Below, piece by piece: positions 10,289-18,377 of a DNA stretch of 21,298 nt. A program made the translations under genes and the position numbers. Positions within the stretch are counted from its first letter, which is position 1. Each line of letters begins with the position of its first letter. This DNA is from a virus. Under the pieces are notes generated by a model, which ran no database searches, was not told the origin of the DNA, and was given only the letters and a program-made list of their open reading frames with translations. Location: the IMG/VR virus record IMGVR_UViG_3300042465_006189, positions 1 to 21,298 of that record; one strand, 5' to 3'.

Positions 10289-10981
10289 TTAGATTCTGAT
10301 GCGGATGAACGCTTGGACCTGCGAGCGATTGCGCTGGCGGACCATGACCTGACCGCCGTTCGAGTCGTTGCCGACCGCGGTGTTGCCCTCGATGGAGGTG
10401 AAGGCGCCGGAGCCGTTTACCGGCGTGGTGAGGATTCCGATGTGATCTGCGACGCCGTCTGGCTGCCAGTCGAAGCAGACGAGGTCGCCGGCGCGGGCGT
10501 TGCCCGAGGTGACGATGTAGAGGCCCGCCTGATGCGCGCGGGCGGTCTGGACGAAGGAGGGGACGTAGGCAGGATTGGGGAGACCCTTGAACCCGCGGCC
10601 AGTGGCCTGAACGTGCAGCCAGGTGATAAAGCTCGCGCACCACGGCTGGCCGATCGCGCCGGTCGTGCGCTCGTACTTGTCCACCTGCGGGCCGCGGTTA
10701 CTCCCCGGGGGGTGCTCCTTGACACCCACCTGCGTCCTCGCGACCTGCAGCATCTTCTGGCCGACGCTGCGCTTGGGCGCGATGAGGGCGGTGAGGCGCC
10801 CGTCCCACTTGCCGGTCGCGGCCTCCGGGCCCCACGCCTTCGCCTCGACGCGCCTTATGAGCTCGCGGCAGGGAGCGCCGCAGACGGGCGAGATGCGGAA
10901 GCCCTTTGGGATAGGAACGCCATGCGCGAGCGCCCACGCCTTCAGCCGGCGCTTTCTGACGATCCACTGCGGTCCGACCAT
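10289..10981 (-). CDS. CHAP-domain endolysin
   Basis: A 230-residue lysis enzyme. The C-terminal 155 residues form a CHAP cysteine peptidase/amidase domain. The catalytic cysteine is Cys115 in GQPWCASFITWL, the catalytic histidine His180 in GVADHIGILT, and SIEGNT (Glu198) supplies the polar third position. The N-terminal 70 residues carry a Cys pair (VCGAPC) and basic helices and may bind the cell wall, but no standard module is recognised. There is no signal peptide, so a holin is needed for release. ATG 10981 has an AAGGAG site that lies in a small stem, GCTCC-GAA-GGAGC (10987-10999), which could damp translation. It is the first gene of the lysis set, with the holin just downstream. Confidence 0.9.
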   Translation of the reverse strand: MVGPQWIVRKRRLKAWALAHGVPIPKGFRISPVCGAPCRELIRRVEAKAWGPEAATGKWDGRLTALIAPKRSVGQKMLQVARTQVGVKEHPPGSNRGPQVDKYERTTGAIGQPWCASFITWLHVQATGRGFKGLPNPAYVPSFVQTARAHQAGLYIVTSGNARAGDLVCFDWQPDGVADHIGILTTPVNGSGAFTSIEGNTAVGNDSNGGQVMVRQRNRSQVQAFIRIRI

Positions 10982-11053
10982 TGTGGGCTCCTTCGGAGCA
11001 TGTTGAGGTACCCGGCTCTCGCCAGGTCTTAGGTGTGGCGGATGCGTCGGGGG

Positions 11054-11380
11054 CTAGAGGAAGTAGCCGAGCACGGCGCCCACGACCACGAGGAACGACC
11101 CCGTGACCAGCGCCGCAGACTTCTCTCGCACGAAGTCGCGCTTATCGTCGCGCTCGACCTCGTGGGATTCCTCAATGCGCGCCTTGGTCTCCAGCTCCAA
11201 TAGGCGCTGCTCGGACGCGGTGACGCGCCCGTTCTGAATCCTCACGCGCTCGGAGAGCGTGTCGATCCTGTCGCCGATGCGCGCCATCTCACCCTCCAAC
11301 CGCGCGTGGTGCTGCGCGCTGCTGGTGTCAAGGTCGCCGAGGCGCGAGAGGATCGCGTCGAGGCGTTGGTCAGGGGTCAC
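11054..11380 (-). CDS. Coiled-coil protein with C-terminal membrane helix (XhlA-like)
   Basis: A 108-residue protein. About 80 residues of heptad-rich sequence (RLDAILSRLGDLDTS; RLEGEMARIGDRIDTLSERV; RLLELETKARIEES) form a coiled coil. A single C-terminal membrane helix follows (ALVTGSFLVVVGAVLGYFL). This is the layout of XhlA-type haemolysin-like phage proteins, which sit next to holin and endolysin and are thought to help lysis. It could equally be a membrane spacer. It starts at GTG 11380, between the fibre-like gene and the endolysin. The structure call is firm; the role is inferred from position. Confidence 0.7.
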   Translation of the reverse strand: MTPDQRLDAILSRLGDLDTSSAQHHARLEGEMARIGDRIDTLSERVRIQNGRVTASEQRLLELETKARIEESHEVERDDKRDFVREKSAALVTGSFLVVVGAVLGYFL

Positions 11381-11415
11381 GGGCTAGACCTCTGCGGGCT
11401 GCTTCAGGGGGGAGG

Positions 11416-12072
11416 TCACGCGATGCCCTGCACTGTCAGGCGGCGCTGCGTGTAGGTGCTAGCCGTTACGTTGTTCTGGTAGTTCAGGGTGAACACGTTC
11501 ACCCCGGCGGTGAGGCCCGACAAGATAAATGTTGCCGTGTATTGGTTTTCAAGCAAGATGCTGGACTGTTGGTAAATGCCCTGACGTGCAACCGTGCCCG
11601 CGTTAATTGTGGTGGCACCCGACACGGCAACATCAACCTCGATCGTCTGCGTGGCCGCAAACTGAATGTTGCACTTGATCGTTACCAGCGCGGTTGCGCC
11701 CGTGAGGATTGTGACGGAGGGGTTTGTGCCCGGCGACCCGGAGAGGGTCGGGGTCCATGCTCCTGTTGCCGTTCCGCCAGCGGCGCTAAACGCGCCTACA
11801 GGGGTAAGGCAAACCCATCCGGTGCCGTTGTGCCGAACGTCAATCCCCGTGGGAACATAGGTGACGGTGCCCGCTGCGGTGACGGTGCCAACGGCGGGGG
11901 CGGTGAGGTATGCGCGTTGGCCCTCAAACGGCGAGGGGATCGCGGTGTTCAGGTCGGCCAGCGTTGCATAGACCGGCCCGCCTGCGAGCGCGTTAGCCAC
12001 CACCTCGTTGTTGTAGCGGCTCGCCGTGAGTACGTCACCCGTCGCCACGTTTGTCGGTGTGGTCCAAGCCAT
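11416..12072 (-). CDS. Tail fibre/appendage-like structural protein
   Basis: A 218-residue protein starting at ATG 12072 with an AAGGAGC site. The N-terminus (AWTTPTNVATGDVLTASRYNN) is a motif I recognise from many phage tail and fibre-associated proteins. The remaining sequence is low-charge and Gly/Thr/Val-rich with repeated beta strands (TVTYVPTGIDVRHNGTGWVC; FILSGLTAGVNVFTLNYQNN), typical of trimeric fibre or receptor-binding domains. It lies between the baseplate-type genes and the lysis cassette, where fibre genes are usually found. It is short for a long fibre, so a short tail-tip appendage is likelier. Confidence 0.65.
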   Translation of the reverse strand: MAWTTPTNVATGDVLTASRYNNEVVANALAGGPVYATLADLNTAIPSPFEGQRAYLTAPAVGTVTAAGTVTYVPTGIDVRHNGTGWVCLTPVGAFSAAGGTATGAWTPTLSGSPGTNPSVTILTGATALVTIKCNIQFAATQTIEVDVAVSGATTINAGTVARQGIYQQSSILLENQYTATFILSGLTAGVNVFTLNYQNNVTASTYTQRRLTVQGIA

Positions 12073-12083
12073 AGCTGTGCTCC

Positions 12084-13079
12084 TTAGTAGGTGAGCCGGG
12101 GGTACGTCTGGAGCACCCAGGCTCCGGCAACGCGCTTGAAGAAGCGCCCCGTGTCGGTTTCTTTGATGTAGTCGCCGTTGGCCGGCGCGCTCGGGCGGCT
12201 CGCGTACACGCACTCGGTGTAAGTGACGGTGCCGTCGGGCGGGCCGAATACGGACTGAGGCGCCGTGGCTGCCGTCGCTGCGTCGGCCGCGAACGAGAAG
12301 GGAAGCACCCCGTAATCGGAGAGCGTGTAGGTGGTGACGAAGCGGTTGCCACCCTCACTGATCTCGATGTCAATGCCCTCGATGATGTAGTCGCCAGAGG
12401 TCACCGAGAATGAGTCGCTCACCGTCACGCGGTCCTGTAGCTCAAGGGAGAGCTGCTGGACCAGCGTCGCGGCGTCGCCCGAGTCAAGCTCCACGATCAC
12501 CGGGGCCACGAACGAGGAGCGGATGTTGACGATGTATTGGGCGAGGTTCAGCGCGGCAGCGTCGGTCCCGACGTAGCCGCTGGTGATGTCGCTGCCGTCC
12601 TGCACGCCGAAGGTCTTGAGGCTGGTGTCGTTCTGGCCGACCTGCGTCGGCGGAGTAGACGCGACGACGACGTTCGGGTTGTTGGCCTCTGTGCCCGGTG
12701 TGAACGAGGTCCGCGTCACCGCTTGGCGGTTCACGAGCTGGTCGAACTCAAAGCCCGGCTGAGATCGGAGCGCCGAGGTGCTGATGGTGGAGGTTGAGGA
12801 GGTGCGCCGTGCTCGGCTGCCGCGGTCCTCGTAGGTCGCCTTGCCATCCTTCGAGATGTAGAAGACGCCGCGCTCGGCCTCGAGCAGCGATTGAATCATC
12901 GCCAGCCCGCTCTCGGTGCCGTCGGCGTTCGGCACCTGAATCGTGTCGCCGGTGTCGAGGCTCGTGTTGCGAATGCCGGCGTTGGTGATCCCGCCCTGGC
13001 GCATTGCGGGCTCGTTGAAGTCAATGCTGTCGAGGACCTGCTTCACGCGCGCTCCGGTTGTGGTGGCGAACCAGGTCAC
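12084..13079 (-). CDS. Minor tail/baseplate protein, second part (331 aa)
   Basis: The GTG at 13079 overlaps the TGA of the previous gene (GTGA), giving 331 residues; the frame is open further upstream but the overlap is the natural start. The N-terminus (TTTGARVKQVLDSIDFNEP; ALDTGD-like SLDTGDTIQVP; LLEAERGVFYISKDGKATYEDR) resembles the middle of minor tail proteins I know from siphoviruses, where these pieces continue from the previous gene's content. A long beta-rich region follows (VTVSDSFSVTSGDYIIEGIDI). The C-terminus (YASRPSAPANGDYIKETDTGRFFKRVAGAWVLQ) looks like a receptor-facing or fibre-attachment segment. It is probably part of the tail tip. Confidence 0.6.
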   Translation of the reverse strand: MTWFATTTGARVKQVLDSIDFNEPAMRQGGITNAGIRNTSLDTGDTIQVPNADGTESGLAMIQSLLEAERGVFYISKDGKATYEDRGSRARRTSSTSTISTSALRSQPGFEFDQLVNRQAVTRTSFTPGTEANNPNVVVASTPPTQVGQNDTSLKTFGVQDGSDITSGYVGTDAAALNLAQYIVNIRSSFVAPVIVELDSGDAATLVQQLSLELQDRVTVSDSFSVTSGDYIIEGIDIEISEGGNRFVTTYTLSDYGVLPFSFAADAATAATAPQSVFGPPDGTVTYTECVYASRPSAPANGDYIKETDTGRFFKRVAGAWVLQTYPRLTY

Positions 13080-13918
13080 GCGACCGTCCTCACGAAACCG
13101 GACCGCGACTGCGTCGTCGCGACTGAGCTGGTGATGTTGGACGCGGCGCCGATGTCTGGCGTGTAGGCGTCCTCGAGAGCGGTGCTTGCCCCTTGCGTCG
13201 TGGAGAGCGCGGGGTCGAGCAGCGCGGTCCGCTGCAGGAACACGAAGAGGTCCACGCACGAGAGGCGACAGATGCCGGTCTCGAAGTCGAACTTCGCCGA
13301 GCGGAGAAAGCCCCAGAAGAGCCCATACGTCGTGCTGCTGTAGGTCGCGGTCACGCGCACCGGGCGCATCGGCACGAACCCTGGCGCGTTGTCGAGGTTG
13401 AGCGCGCTGGTGGGGTTCGCGGGGTTCCAGTAGGGGCGGTCGTTCGGGCGCTGCAACTCCAGATCGCAGGTCCCGGCGTTGATCTGGGAGAGGATGTCGT
13501 CGCGGCCCCGACGGATCTTGATGCTCTGGACGTCTGCGGTCACGTCGTCGTCGTCGCCCGTGAAGAAGTTGACGAAGGCGTTGGCGAAAGTGTCCGAGGT
13601 CCTAACCACGCCGACGCTGCCGGTGCTCGCGATGCTGGTCACGTTCGCCGCGACCTTGGGATAAACGATCGTGGTTGAGGTCACGCTGGTCACCGCAACG
13701 CCGGTGGTGTTGAACGTGACGTCGATCCCCGTCACCGAGATCGTGTCTCCGGCGACCACGCTGTGCCCGGGTGCGGTGATCGTCGCCACGTTGCTCGTGA
13801 GGGCCTTGTTCGTGACGCTGAATGTGGTCGGCGTCTTGAACTCAGAGAAGCCGAACACGAGCACGCCCGCGATCTGCGAGCCCCAGCCGATCTCCACCTT
13901 CCACGTCGGGACGGGCAT
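13076..13918 (-). CDS. Minor tail/baseplate protein, first part, with inserted beta domain (280 aa)
   Basis: A 280-residue protein directly after the tape measure, where distal-tail or tail-tip proteins are encoded. The first 20 residues (VPTWKVEIGWGSQIAGVLVF) begin a beta fold. From about residue 30 to 105 lies an inserted domain with the pattern TSNVATITAPGHSVVAGDTI and TGIDVTFNTTGVAVTSVTST. I recognise this Ig-like beta domain as a frequent insert in phage structural proteins. The original fold resumes with DVQSIKIRRGRDDILSQINA and CRLSCVDLFVFLQ. It ends with a TGA overlapping the next GTG. In related phages, as I recall, this content runs on into the next gene as one chain. Confidence 0.65.
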   Translation of the reverse strand: MPVPTWKVEIGWGSQIAGVLVFGFSEFKTPTTFSVTNKALTSNVATITAPGHSVVAGDTISVTGIDVTFNTTGVAVTSVTSTTIVYPKVAANVTSIASTGSVGVVRTSDTFANAFVNFFTGDDDDVTADVQSIKIRRGRDDILSQINAGTCDLELQRPNDRPYWNPANPTSALNLDNAPGFVPMRPVRVTATYSSTTYGLFWGFLRSAKFDFETGICRLSCVDLFVFLQRTALLDPALSTTQGASTALEDAYTPDIGAASNITSSVATTQSRSGFVRTVA

Positions 13919-13921
13919 CGG

Positions 13922-16363
13922 TTAGACCGCGAGCCTGACGAGGCGGTCCAGCTCGGGGCGGAGGATTCGGGCCGCGTCCTTCGCGTCGAGCACGCCGTTC
14001 AGTGTCAGGTTGATGACCGTGCCGCCGAGGCCGCTACCGCGCAACATTCGCCGGGCTCTCGTGCCGTCGAGCGGAATGACGGCCTCTGCGCCAGCCTCTC
14101 CGATCATTGCGTTCGTCGGGCCTTGCGTAATGCCGCCCAGTGCGAGTGCCACCCGTGTGCTGCCGGGCTTCGCCGGCGCGGGATTCTCGCGAAGCCACTC
14201 TTTGAGGTCGTCGGCTTTGTGCGATTGCACGAACGCCGCGCGGGCTTTCTTGTCCTTGAACGGCGACGCCTTCGCGAGTGCCTTCGTGAACCTGTCGCGT
14301 CGAGCCTGCCATTCCGAATACGCTTTGCGTTCGGCGAGGTCTGTCGCCCGCGGGTCAGTGACCTCGGGACCTGCTGCGCCCGTGATCGTCTCCATCCCGG
14401 CCTTGCCGAGTTTCGCGGCCTGATCCAGAATCGTCGTGAGCGCCGCCTGGAAGCTCACCTGGAACGCTTCGCCCATCTCAGTCCCCATGTCCGCGCCGAT
14501 GATTGCGGTGAGTTGAGTTCGGAAGGCGTCGGCAGACACGAGGCCGAGGTTGAATCGGGCGACGAGGTTGTTGACGCCCTCCTCGGCCTTCCTGCCCTCG
14601 GCCTCTGCGGTGCGTTCGGCGTTCGAGATGCGCGCCTCGGTCTCATAGTCGCTCAGCGCCACGATCGCTGCGGCGCGCGACTTCTCATCCTCGGCTGTGT
14701 CAATCGCTGCCTGTAGGTCGGCACGTTGCCGGTCCTGCAGGATCGCGTCATGCTCGGCGCGTAGTTGCCCGGGCGTCTTGCCGGTCACGGGGTCGACGTA
14801 GGTTGACGACTTCCGCTGCGCTGCGAGCGACGCCATCGTGCCGCCGAACTGGACCAGCTGACCGCGGGCGTCCTTGATTGAGCGCTTCACGGCCGCGCTG
14901 AATCGCACGACCTCGTTGTTGAAGAGCTTTCCGATCACCGCGGCGACCGGGCCGGGGAGCAGGCCAATGATGGCGTCCTTGATCGCAGATCCCGAGCTTC
15001 GGATGAATCCGACGATTCCGCCCACGATCGCGCTGCCGAGTGCTTTCGCCTTCTCAACGACCGCGCCTGCGATGCCAGTGATCGCGCCTGCGATCGCCCC
15101 GAGGATCGTCCCGCCGAGGTCGACCATGAACTCCCCGACGCGCCCGATCCCTTGGCCTATCGCTCGCGCATTGGCGAGCGCCGCGTTGCCGGCTGCGGTG
15201 GCGAGATTGCGGATGATGCCGACGATCCCGTTGAAGACGCGGCTGACCATTCCGACAAGGCCCTCGAACGCTGCACCGAAGTCGCCGCGGAGTAGCGCGG
15301 ACAGGATCTTGAGGGTGTCTGTGATGCGCCCGATCGTCAGGCTCACGGCTGTAGCGATCGCCTCGAGCACAGGCATGACGATCGCTTTGATCGTCGGCCA
15401 GTTGGCCCGGAAGAATGACACGACCGATGCGACGAGACTCTTCGTGGCGTCGAAGGCTTCCTGAATCTGCGGCCCGAAGTTCGTCCGCAGGTAGTCAACG
15501 ACGCCCCGGATGGTCTCCTTGATTCGCGGCATGTTGGCCTCGAAGAAGTCGGAGACGCTTGTGATCGCCAGAGTCAGACTCGGGAGCGCGGCTGCGACGA
15601 CTGGGGCAACCGCGGCGACGACGCCCTCAGACAGATTCTCGAAGGCGCGCTTCGCCTTCTCAATCTGCCCTGGCATCGTCTCGCCGAACGCCTTGGCCGA
15701 TCCGCCGACCTGAGTCTCAAGCTCTTTGAGGATCATCTTCTGAGCGCCTGCGACGTCGCCCGAGGCGACCAGCGCCTTGATCGTGTCTTTCTGAGTCGCG
15801 GTGAACTGCACGCCAGCGCGCCCGAGCGCCGAGATCCCCTTGATGGGATCGTTCAGCGCCTTGCCGAGCATCATGGCGCTGCCGTTCATGTCCTTCCCGA
15901 GGGCGACGCTGAGGTCGGCAGTCGCTCTGGTCGCGCGGTCGAAGATCTTGTCTGGCCCGGCGTTGCTGATCTTTGTGAAGGTGAGGAGGAGGTTCTGCGC
16001 GCCCTGAATCGCATCGTCTTGTAGGCCGGTCTGCTTCTGGAGCGCGCCAGCGAATGCCTCGATGTGCTTGGTCGTCGTGCCGGCCGCGTTGCCGGTCGAC
16101 TTGAGCGCGGCTGCGGTCTGCGCGGAGGCTTTCGCCTGCTGGCTGAACTCGGAGATCCCGGTGCGTAGAGCCTGTGAGAGGCCCTGACCGATGGCAAGGG
16201 TCGCGCCCGCTGCGCCACCCGCGAGGATGCCCATGCCGACGGCGGCGAGCTTGCCGCCCTTTTTCCCGAACCCTCCGGCGGCCTTGTCGGCGCGGTTGAA
16301 GGCGCGGACGATTGAGGTCGCGTCGCCGACGATTGCGACTTCGACTTTGCGAGTCGGTGCCAC
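13922..16363 (-). CDS. Tail tape measure protein
   Basis: At 813 residues, the longest gene here. It starts at GTG 16363 with AGAGAGG upstream, two bases after the end of the chaperone frameshift extension. The N-terminus (VEVAIVGDATSIVRAFNRAD) and the region with GALQKQTGLQDDAIQGAQNL, LMLGKALNDPIKGISALGRAG-like text and GQIEKAKRAFENLSEGV are the usual tape-measure core. Hydrophobic Gly/Ala/Ile stretches follow at about residues 400-480, likely membrane-interacting. The C-terminal region holds GEAGAEAVIPLDG, a hallmark of this family, and ends in NLTLNGVLDAKDAA. No peptidoglycan-cutting domain is visible. The protein sets tail length and helps pass DNA into the cell. At the usual 0.15 nm per residue the tail would be about 120 nm. 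Confidence 0.92.
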   Translation of the reverse strand: MAPTRKVEVAIVGDATSIVRAFNRADKAAGGFGKKGGKLAAVGMGILAGGAAGATLAIGQGLSQALRTGISEFSQQAKASAQTAAALKSTGNAAGTTTKHIEAFAGALQKQTGLQDDAIQGAQNLLLTFTKISNAGPDKIFDRATRATADLSVALGKDMNGSAMMLGKALNDPIKGISALGRAGVQFTATQKDTIKALVASGDVAGAQKMILKELETQVGGSAKAFGETMPGQIEKAKRAFENLSEGVVAAVAPVVAAALPSLTLAITSVSDFFEANMPRIKETIRGVVDYLRTNFGPQIQEAFDATKSLVASVVSFFRANWPTIKAIVMPVLEAIATAVSLTIGRITDTLKILSALLRGDFGAAFEGLVGMVSRVFNGIVGIIRNLATAAGNAALANARAIGQGIGRVGEFMVDLGGTILGAIAGAITGIAGAVVEKAKALGSAIVGGIVGFIRSSGSAIKDAIIGLLPGPVAAVIGKLFNNEVVRFSAAVKRSIKDARGQLVQFGGTMASLAAQRKSSTYVDPVTGKTPGQLRAEHDAILQDRQRADLQAAIDTAEDEKSRAAAIVALSDYETEARISNAERTAEAEGRKAEEGVNNLVARFNLGLVSADAFRTQLTAIIGADMGTEMGEAFQVSFQAALTTILDQAAKLGKAGMETITGAAGPEVTDPRATDLAERKAYSEWQARRDRFTKALAKASPFKDKKARAAFVQSHKADDLKEWLRENPAPAKPGSTRVALALGGITQGPTNAMIGEAGAEAVIPLDGTRARRMLRGSGLGGTVINLTLNGVLDAKDAARILRPELDRLVRLAV

Positions 16364-16365
16364 GG

Positions 16366-16491
16366 CTACCTCTCTCTCGACATCTTCTTGACTTCCTGCG
16401 CGATCGCTTCAATCTCGCCGCGCGTGAAGTCCTGCATCTGCCAAGGCGCTATCCCGTACATACGCATCAGGCCGGGGTTCCACCAGTCTCG
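16366..16491 (-). CDS. Frameshift extension of the tail assembly chaperone (GT-type product)
   Basis: This is a 41-codon frame with no start codon of its own, ending at TAG 16368-16366, just ahead of the tape measure. Its content (PGLMRMYGIAPWQMQDFTRG, then EIEAIAQEVKKM) is what I expect for the second part of a phage G/GT chaperone. It is in the -1 frame of the preceding gene. At 16494-16491 that gene reads ATC CCC GAG; the proline tRNA on CCC can step back one base and still pair with CCC, after which CGA GAC TGG continues into this frame. The fused product would be 151 residues (110 plus 41). The -1 frame is open for dozens of codons upstream, so the exact slip point is not proven. Confidence 0.7.
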   Translation of the reverse strand, partial: RDWWNPGLMRMYGIAPWQMQDFTRGEIEAIAQEVKKMSRER

Positions 16492-16820
16492 GGGATCGTC
16501 AGAGGTTCGGCGTCGTTTGCCGCCGCGGCCTGATCCGCGGCTGGGGTAGGGTCCGCGTCCTCAGAATCCTCCAGGCTGATCGCTCCGAAATCGAGCGACA
16601 CGAGGGCTGAGAATGGGGCGGTGTCGCCCGAACGCTCCGCAGCGATCTGCGCGAGGGCGACGACGAGATCGGTGTCGCCCGCGCTCAGCGCCTCCTCAAT
16701 CTCGCCAGCACGAATGCCGGTGAGCGTCTTGATCCGGCTGAGCTCCCGATAGGTGTATGCCTCGGGTATCTCATAGCGCTTGTCGCCCTCCGGCCATGAG
16801 ATGATGATGTGCGATGCCAT
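16467..16820 (-). CDS. Tail assembly chaperone, short form (G-type)
   Basis: A 117-residue protein starting at ATG 16820 (MASHIIISWPEGDKRYEIPE), preceded by an AGAGGATCG site; an upstream frame extension lacks good support. The first half is a compact fold (YTYRELSRIKTLTGIRAGEI; TDLVVALAQIAAERSG). The C-terminus is acidic and Ala-rich (EDSEDADPTPAADQAAAAND), the usual flexible end of tail chaperones before the frameshift. It lies between the gp10-like gene and the tape measure, exactly where siphoviruses encode the pair of proteins that coat the tape measure during tail assembly. The longer form is described in the frameshift entry. Confidence 0.75.
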   Translation of the reverse strand: MASHIIISWPEGDKRYEIPEAYTYRELSRIKTLTGIRAGEIEEALSAGDTDLVVALAQIAAERSGDTAPFSALVSLDFGAISLEDSEDADPTPAADQAAAANDAEPLTIPETGGTPA

Positions 16821-16837
16821 GCGTTCGATCCTCTCGG

Positions 16838-17380
16838 TTAGAGATTGTTGCCGCTGAGGAATGTGTCCAGCCAACGCTCCATCGCGCGCTCCACTTCCTG
16901 CTGCTGGTTCATCAAGGCGGGCCAGAGGAACGCGCGGGGCCCGAACTCTCCGAACACGCCGAGCGCGGAGCCGTATCGCATCGCCGCGCGACCTTGCGCG
17001 CTGCGGTTGCGGATGGCCGTTGAGCGTCCACCTGTCCTGCTGAGCTGATTCGCCCGGCCAGCGAACTCGTAGACGCCCGGGTATCGGTAGCCCTTGTTGG
17101 TCGCCTTCGCTTCGACGAACACACCCTGAGCCCTCACGGTCGGGACGATCTTCCTGATGAGGTTCCCGGTCTTGCCCCTGAGCCCGTTCTGCGCGGCGAC
17201 AATCTTCGCCTCGCGCGCCACGATGTCGCCAACATCCTTGAGGCCGGTCCGCACCTCAGACCTCGCGGTCTTGTTCACCTTGCCGAGGTCGCGTTGCAAC
17301 TGCGCCAGACCCCGGACCTGAAGGGTCTGGCCGGTTGTCGATCCTCGGAGTGTCTCCCCGTATTGTCGGAACTTTGCCAC
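16838..17380 (-). CDS. HK97 gp10-like neck/tail protein
   Basis: A 180-residue protein with the HK97 gp10 pattern. QVRGLAQLQRDLGKVNKTA starts the core, followed by the helix VGDIVAREAKIVAAQNG, GNLIRKIVPTVRAQGVFVEA, and a late FGEFGPRAFLWPALMNQQQE. The closing FLWPAL-type segment followed by a charged helix is characteristic. It starts at GTG 17380 one base after the stop of the previous gene and is probably translationally coupled. About 20 residues precede the conserved core, so a later start is possible. The role is in the head-tail junction or tail completion. Its order here, after the major tail gene, is less common than before it. Confidence 0.65.
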   Translation of the reverse strand: MAKFRQYGETLRGSTTGQTLQVRGLAQLQRDLGKVNKTARSEVRTGLKDVGDIVAREAKIVAAQNGLRGKTGNLIRKIVPTVRAQGVFVEAKATNKGYRYPGVYEFAGRANQLSRTGGRSTAIRNRSAQGRAAMRYGSALGVFGEFGPRAFLWPALMNQQQEVERAMERWLDTFLSGNNL

Positions 17381-17381
17381 C

Positions 17382-18377
17382 CTACGAAGCGGTGTCCGAG
17401 GTCATGTAGTCGATCGTGATCGGCGCGTTCGTGCCGTCGTTGAGAACCTTGAACGGGAGCTCAACGGTCAGCACGTCGGGTCCGCCGACCGTGGGAGATC
17501 CGCCGTCGAATCGGACCTTCGGGATCGTCACCTGAACGTATGGGAAGGTTGTGCTCTCGATTGCCGTCGCTGCGGTCCACGTCGCCGAGAGGGCGACCTG
17601 GTCGTTGTTGACGAAGCGGTTGAGCGCAGTGAGCGAGTCGAACTCTGCCGTGATCGAGCCGGTGATCTCGGTCATGCCGGCAAGGATCGGCTCGCTCATG
17701 GTCGCGCCGCCGAGGAAATAGCGGTCGCTCTTGAGCGTGTTGTTGACCTCAATCTGGAAATCAGTGACGACCGCAACCGGCGAGCCAGCGACCGAGATCA
17801 CGCCCTGCGTCCAGTAGAACTGCTCGTATGCGGCAGCGCTGCCGGTGGTCGGGTAGACGGCGGTGGCGAGGGCCTGCGCCGTGGTCTGCTCCTGCCCGAC
17901 GAAGCCAACCTCGCAGACGAGAAGCTCGTCGACCGCATTCGAGAGGCTAAGGGTGTCAACTCGCATCCCGAGGAACGAGAACGGCTGCACGGTGCCGGAG
18001 GTATCCGGGCGTCCGACCTGCACAGTGAGCGACGTGCCGAAGATGTCGCCGAGGGTGTGAGTGTGCAGTCGCGCGAGCGTTGCGCCGGATGGCGTACTGA
18101 TTGACGCGCTGCCGAGGGCGTGCTTCAAGACCAGCCCGTAGCCCTTCGTCGCCGGCTCAAGCGTGACCGAGCCCTCGACGCGCTTCTGGCCCGGGGCGTA
18201 ACGGTCAGTCCGCAGGACGCGGTTATTCGACCGCAAGCCTGGCGACTCAACCCGCTCGATGTTGTATTCCAGCGACTCCTCCACGAACTCCAGGAAGCGC
18301 GTCGGAGTCTGGTAGGTCCCAAAGGTGCTGCTCTGGGCGAGGCCCAGTTGCGCTGCAAGCGCTGACCGAATGGCCAT
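17382..18377 (-). CDS. Major tail (tube) protein
   Basis: A 331-residue structural protein starting at ATG 18377, whose first base is the last base of the preceding TAA stop. It begins AIRSALAAQLGLAQSSTFGT, followed by YQTPTRFLEFVEESLEYNIE, a pattern typical of long tail tube proteins that bind the host of beta strands forming the tube ring. The rest is beta-rich with conserved pieces such as GSVTLEPATKGYGLVLKHAL, LHTHTLGD, FSFLGMRVDTLSLSNAVDEL and ITGSITAEFDSLTALNRF. No Ig-like extra domain is obvious at the C-terminus. Position before the chaperone and tape measure supports this call. Confidence 0.85.
   Translation of the reverse strand: MAIRSALAAQLGLAQSSTFGTYQTPTRFLEFVEESLEYNIERVESPGLRSNNRVLRTDRYAPGQKRVEGSVTLEPATKGYGLVLKHALGSASISTPSGATLARLHTHTLGDIFGTSLTVQVGRPDTSGTVQPFSFLGMRVDTLSLSNAVDELLVCEVGFVGQEQTTAQALATAVYPTTGSAAAYEQFYWTQGVISVAGSPVAVVTDFQIEVNNTLKSDRYFLGGATMSEPILAGMTEITGSITAEFDSLTALNRFVNNDQVALSATWTAATAIESTTFPYVQVTIPKVRFDGGSPTVGGPDVLTVELPFKVLNDGTNAPITIDYMTSDTAS

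Noticed and set aside
13763-14716. 317-codon plus-strand open frame opposite the tape measure
   Set aside because: The composition is Arg/Ala-rich with no domain, and the tape measure frame is certain.
16370-16380. Short CT run at the tape-measure start as a further microsatellite
   Set aside because: It has only a few units, part of the AGAGAGG ribosome-binding region. It is too short to argue for slippage.
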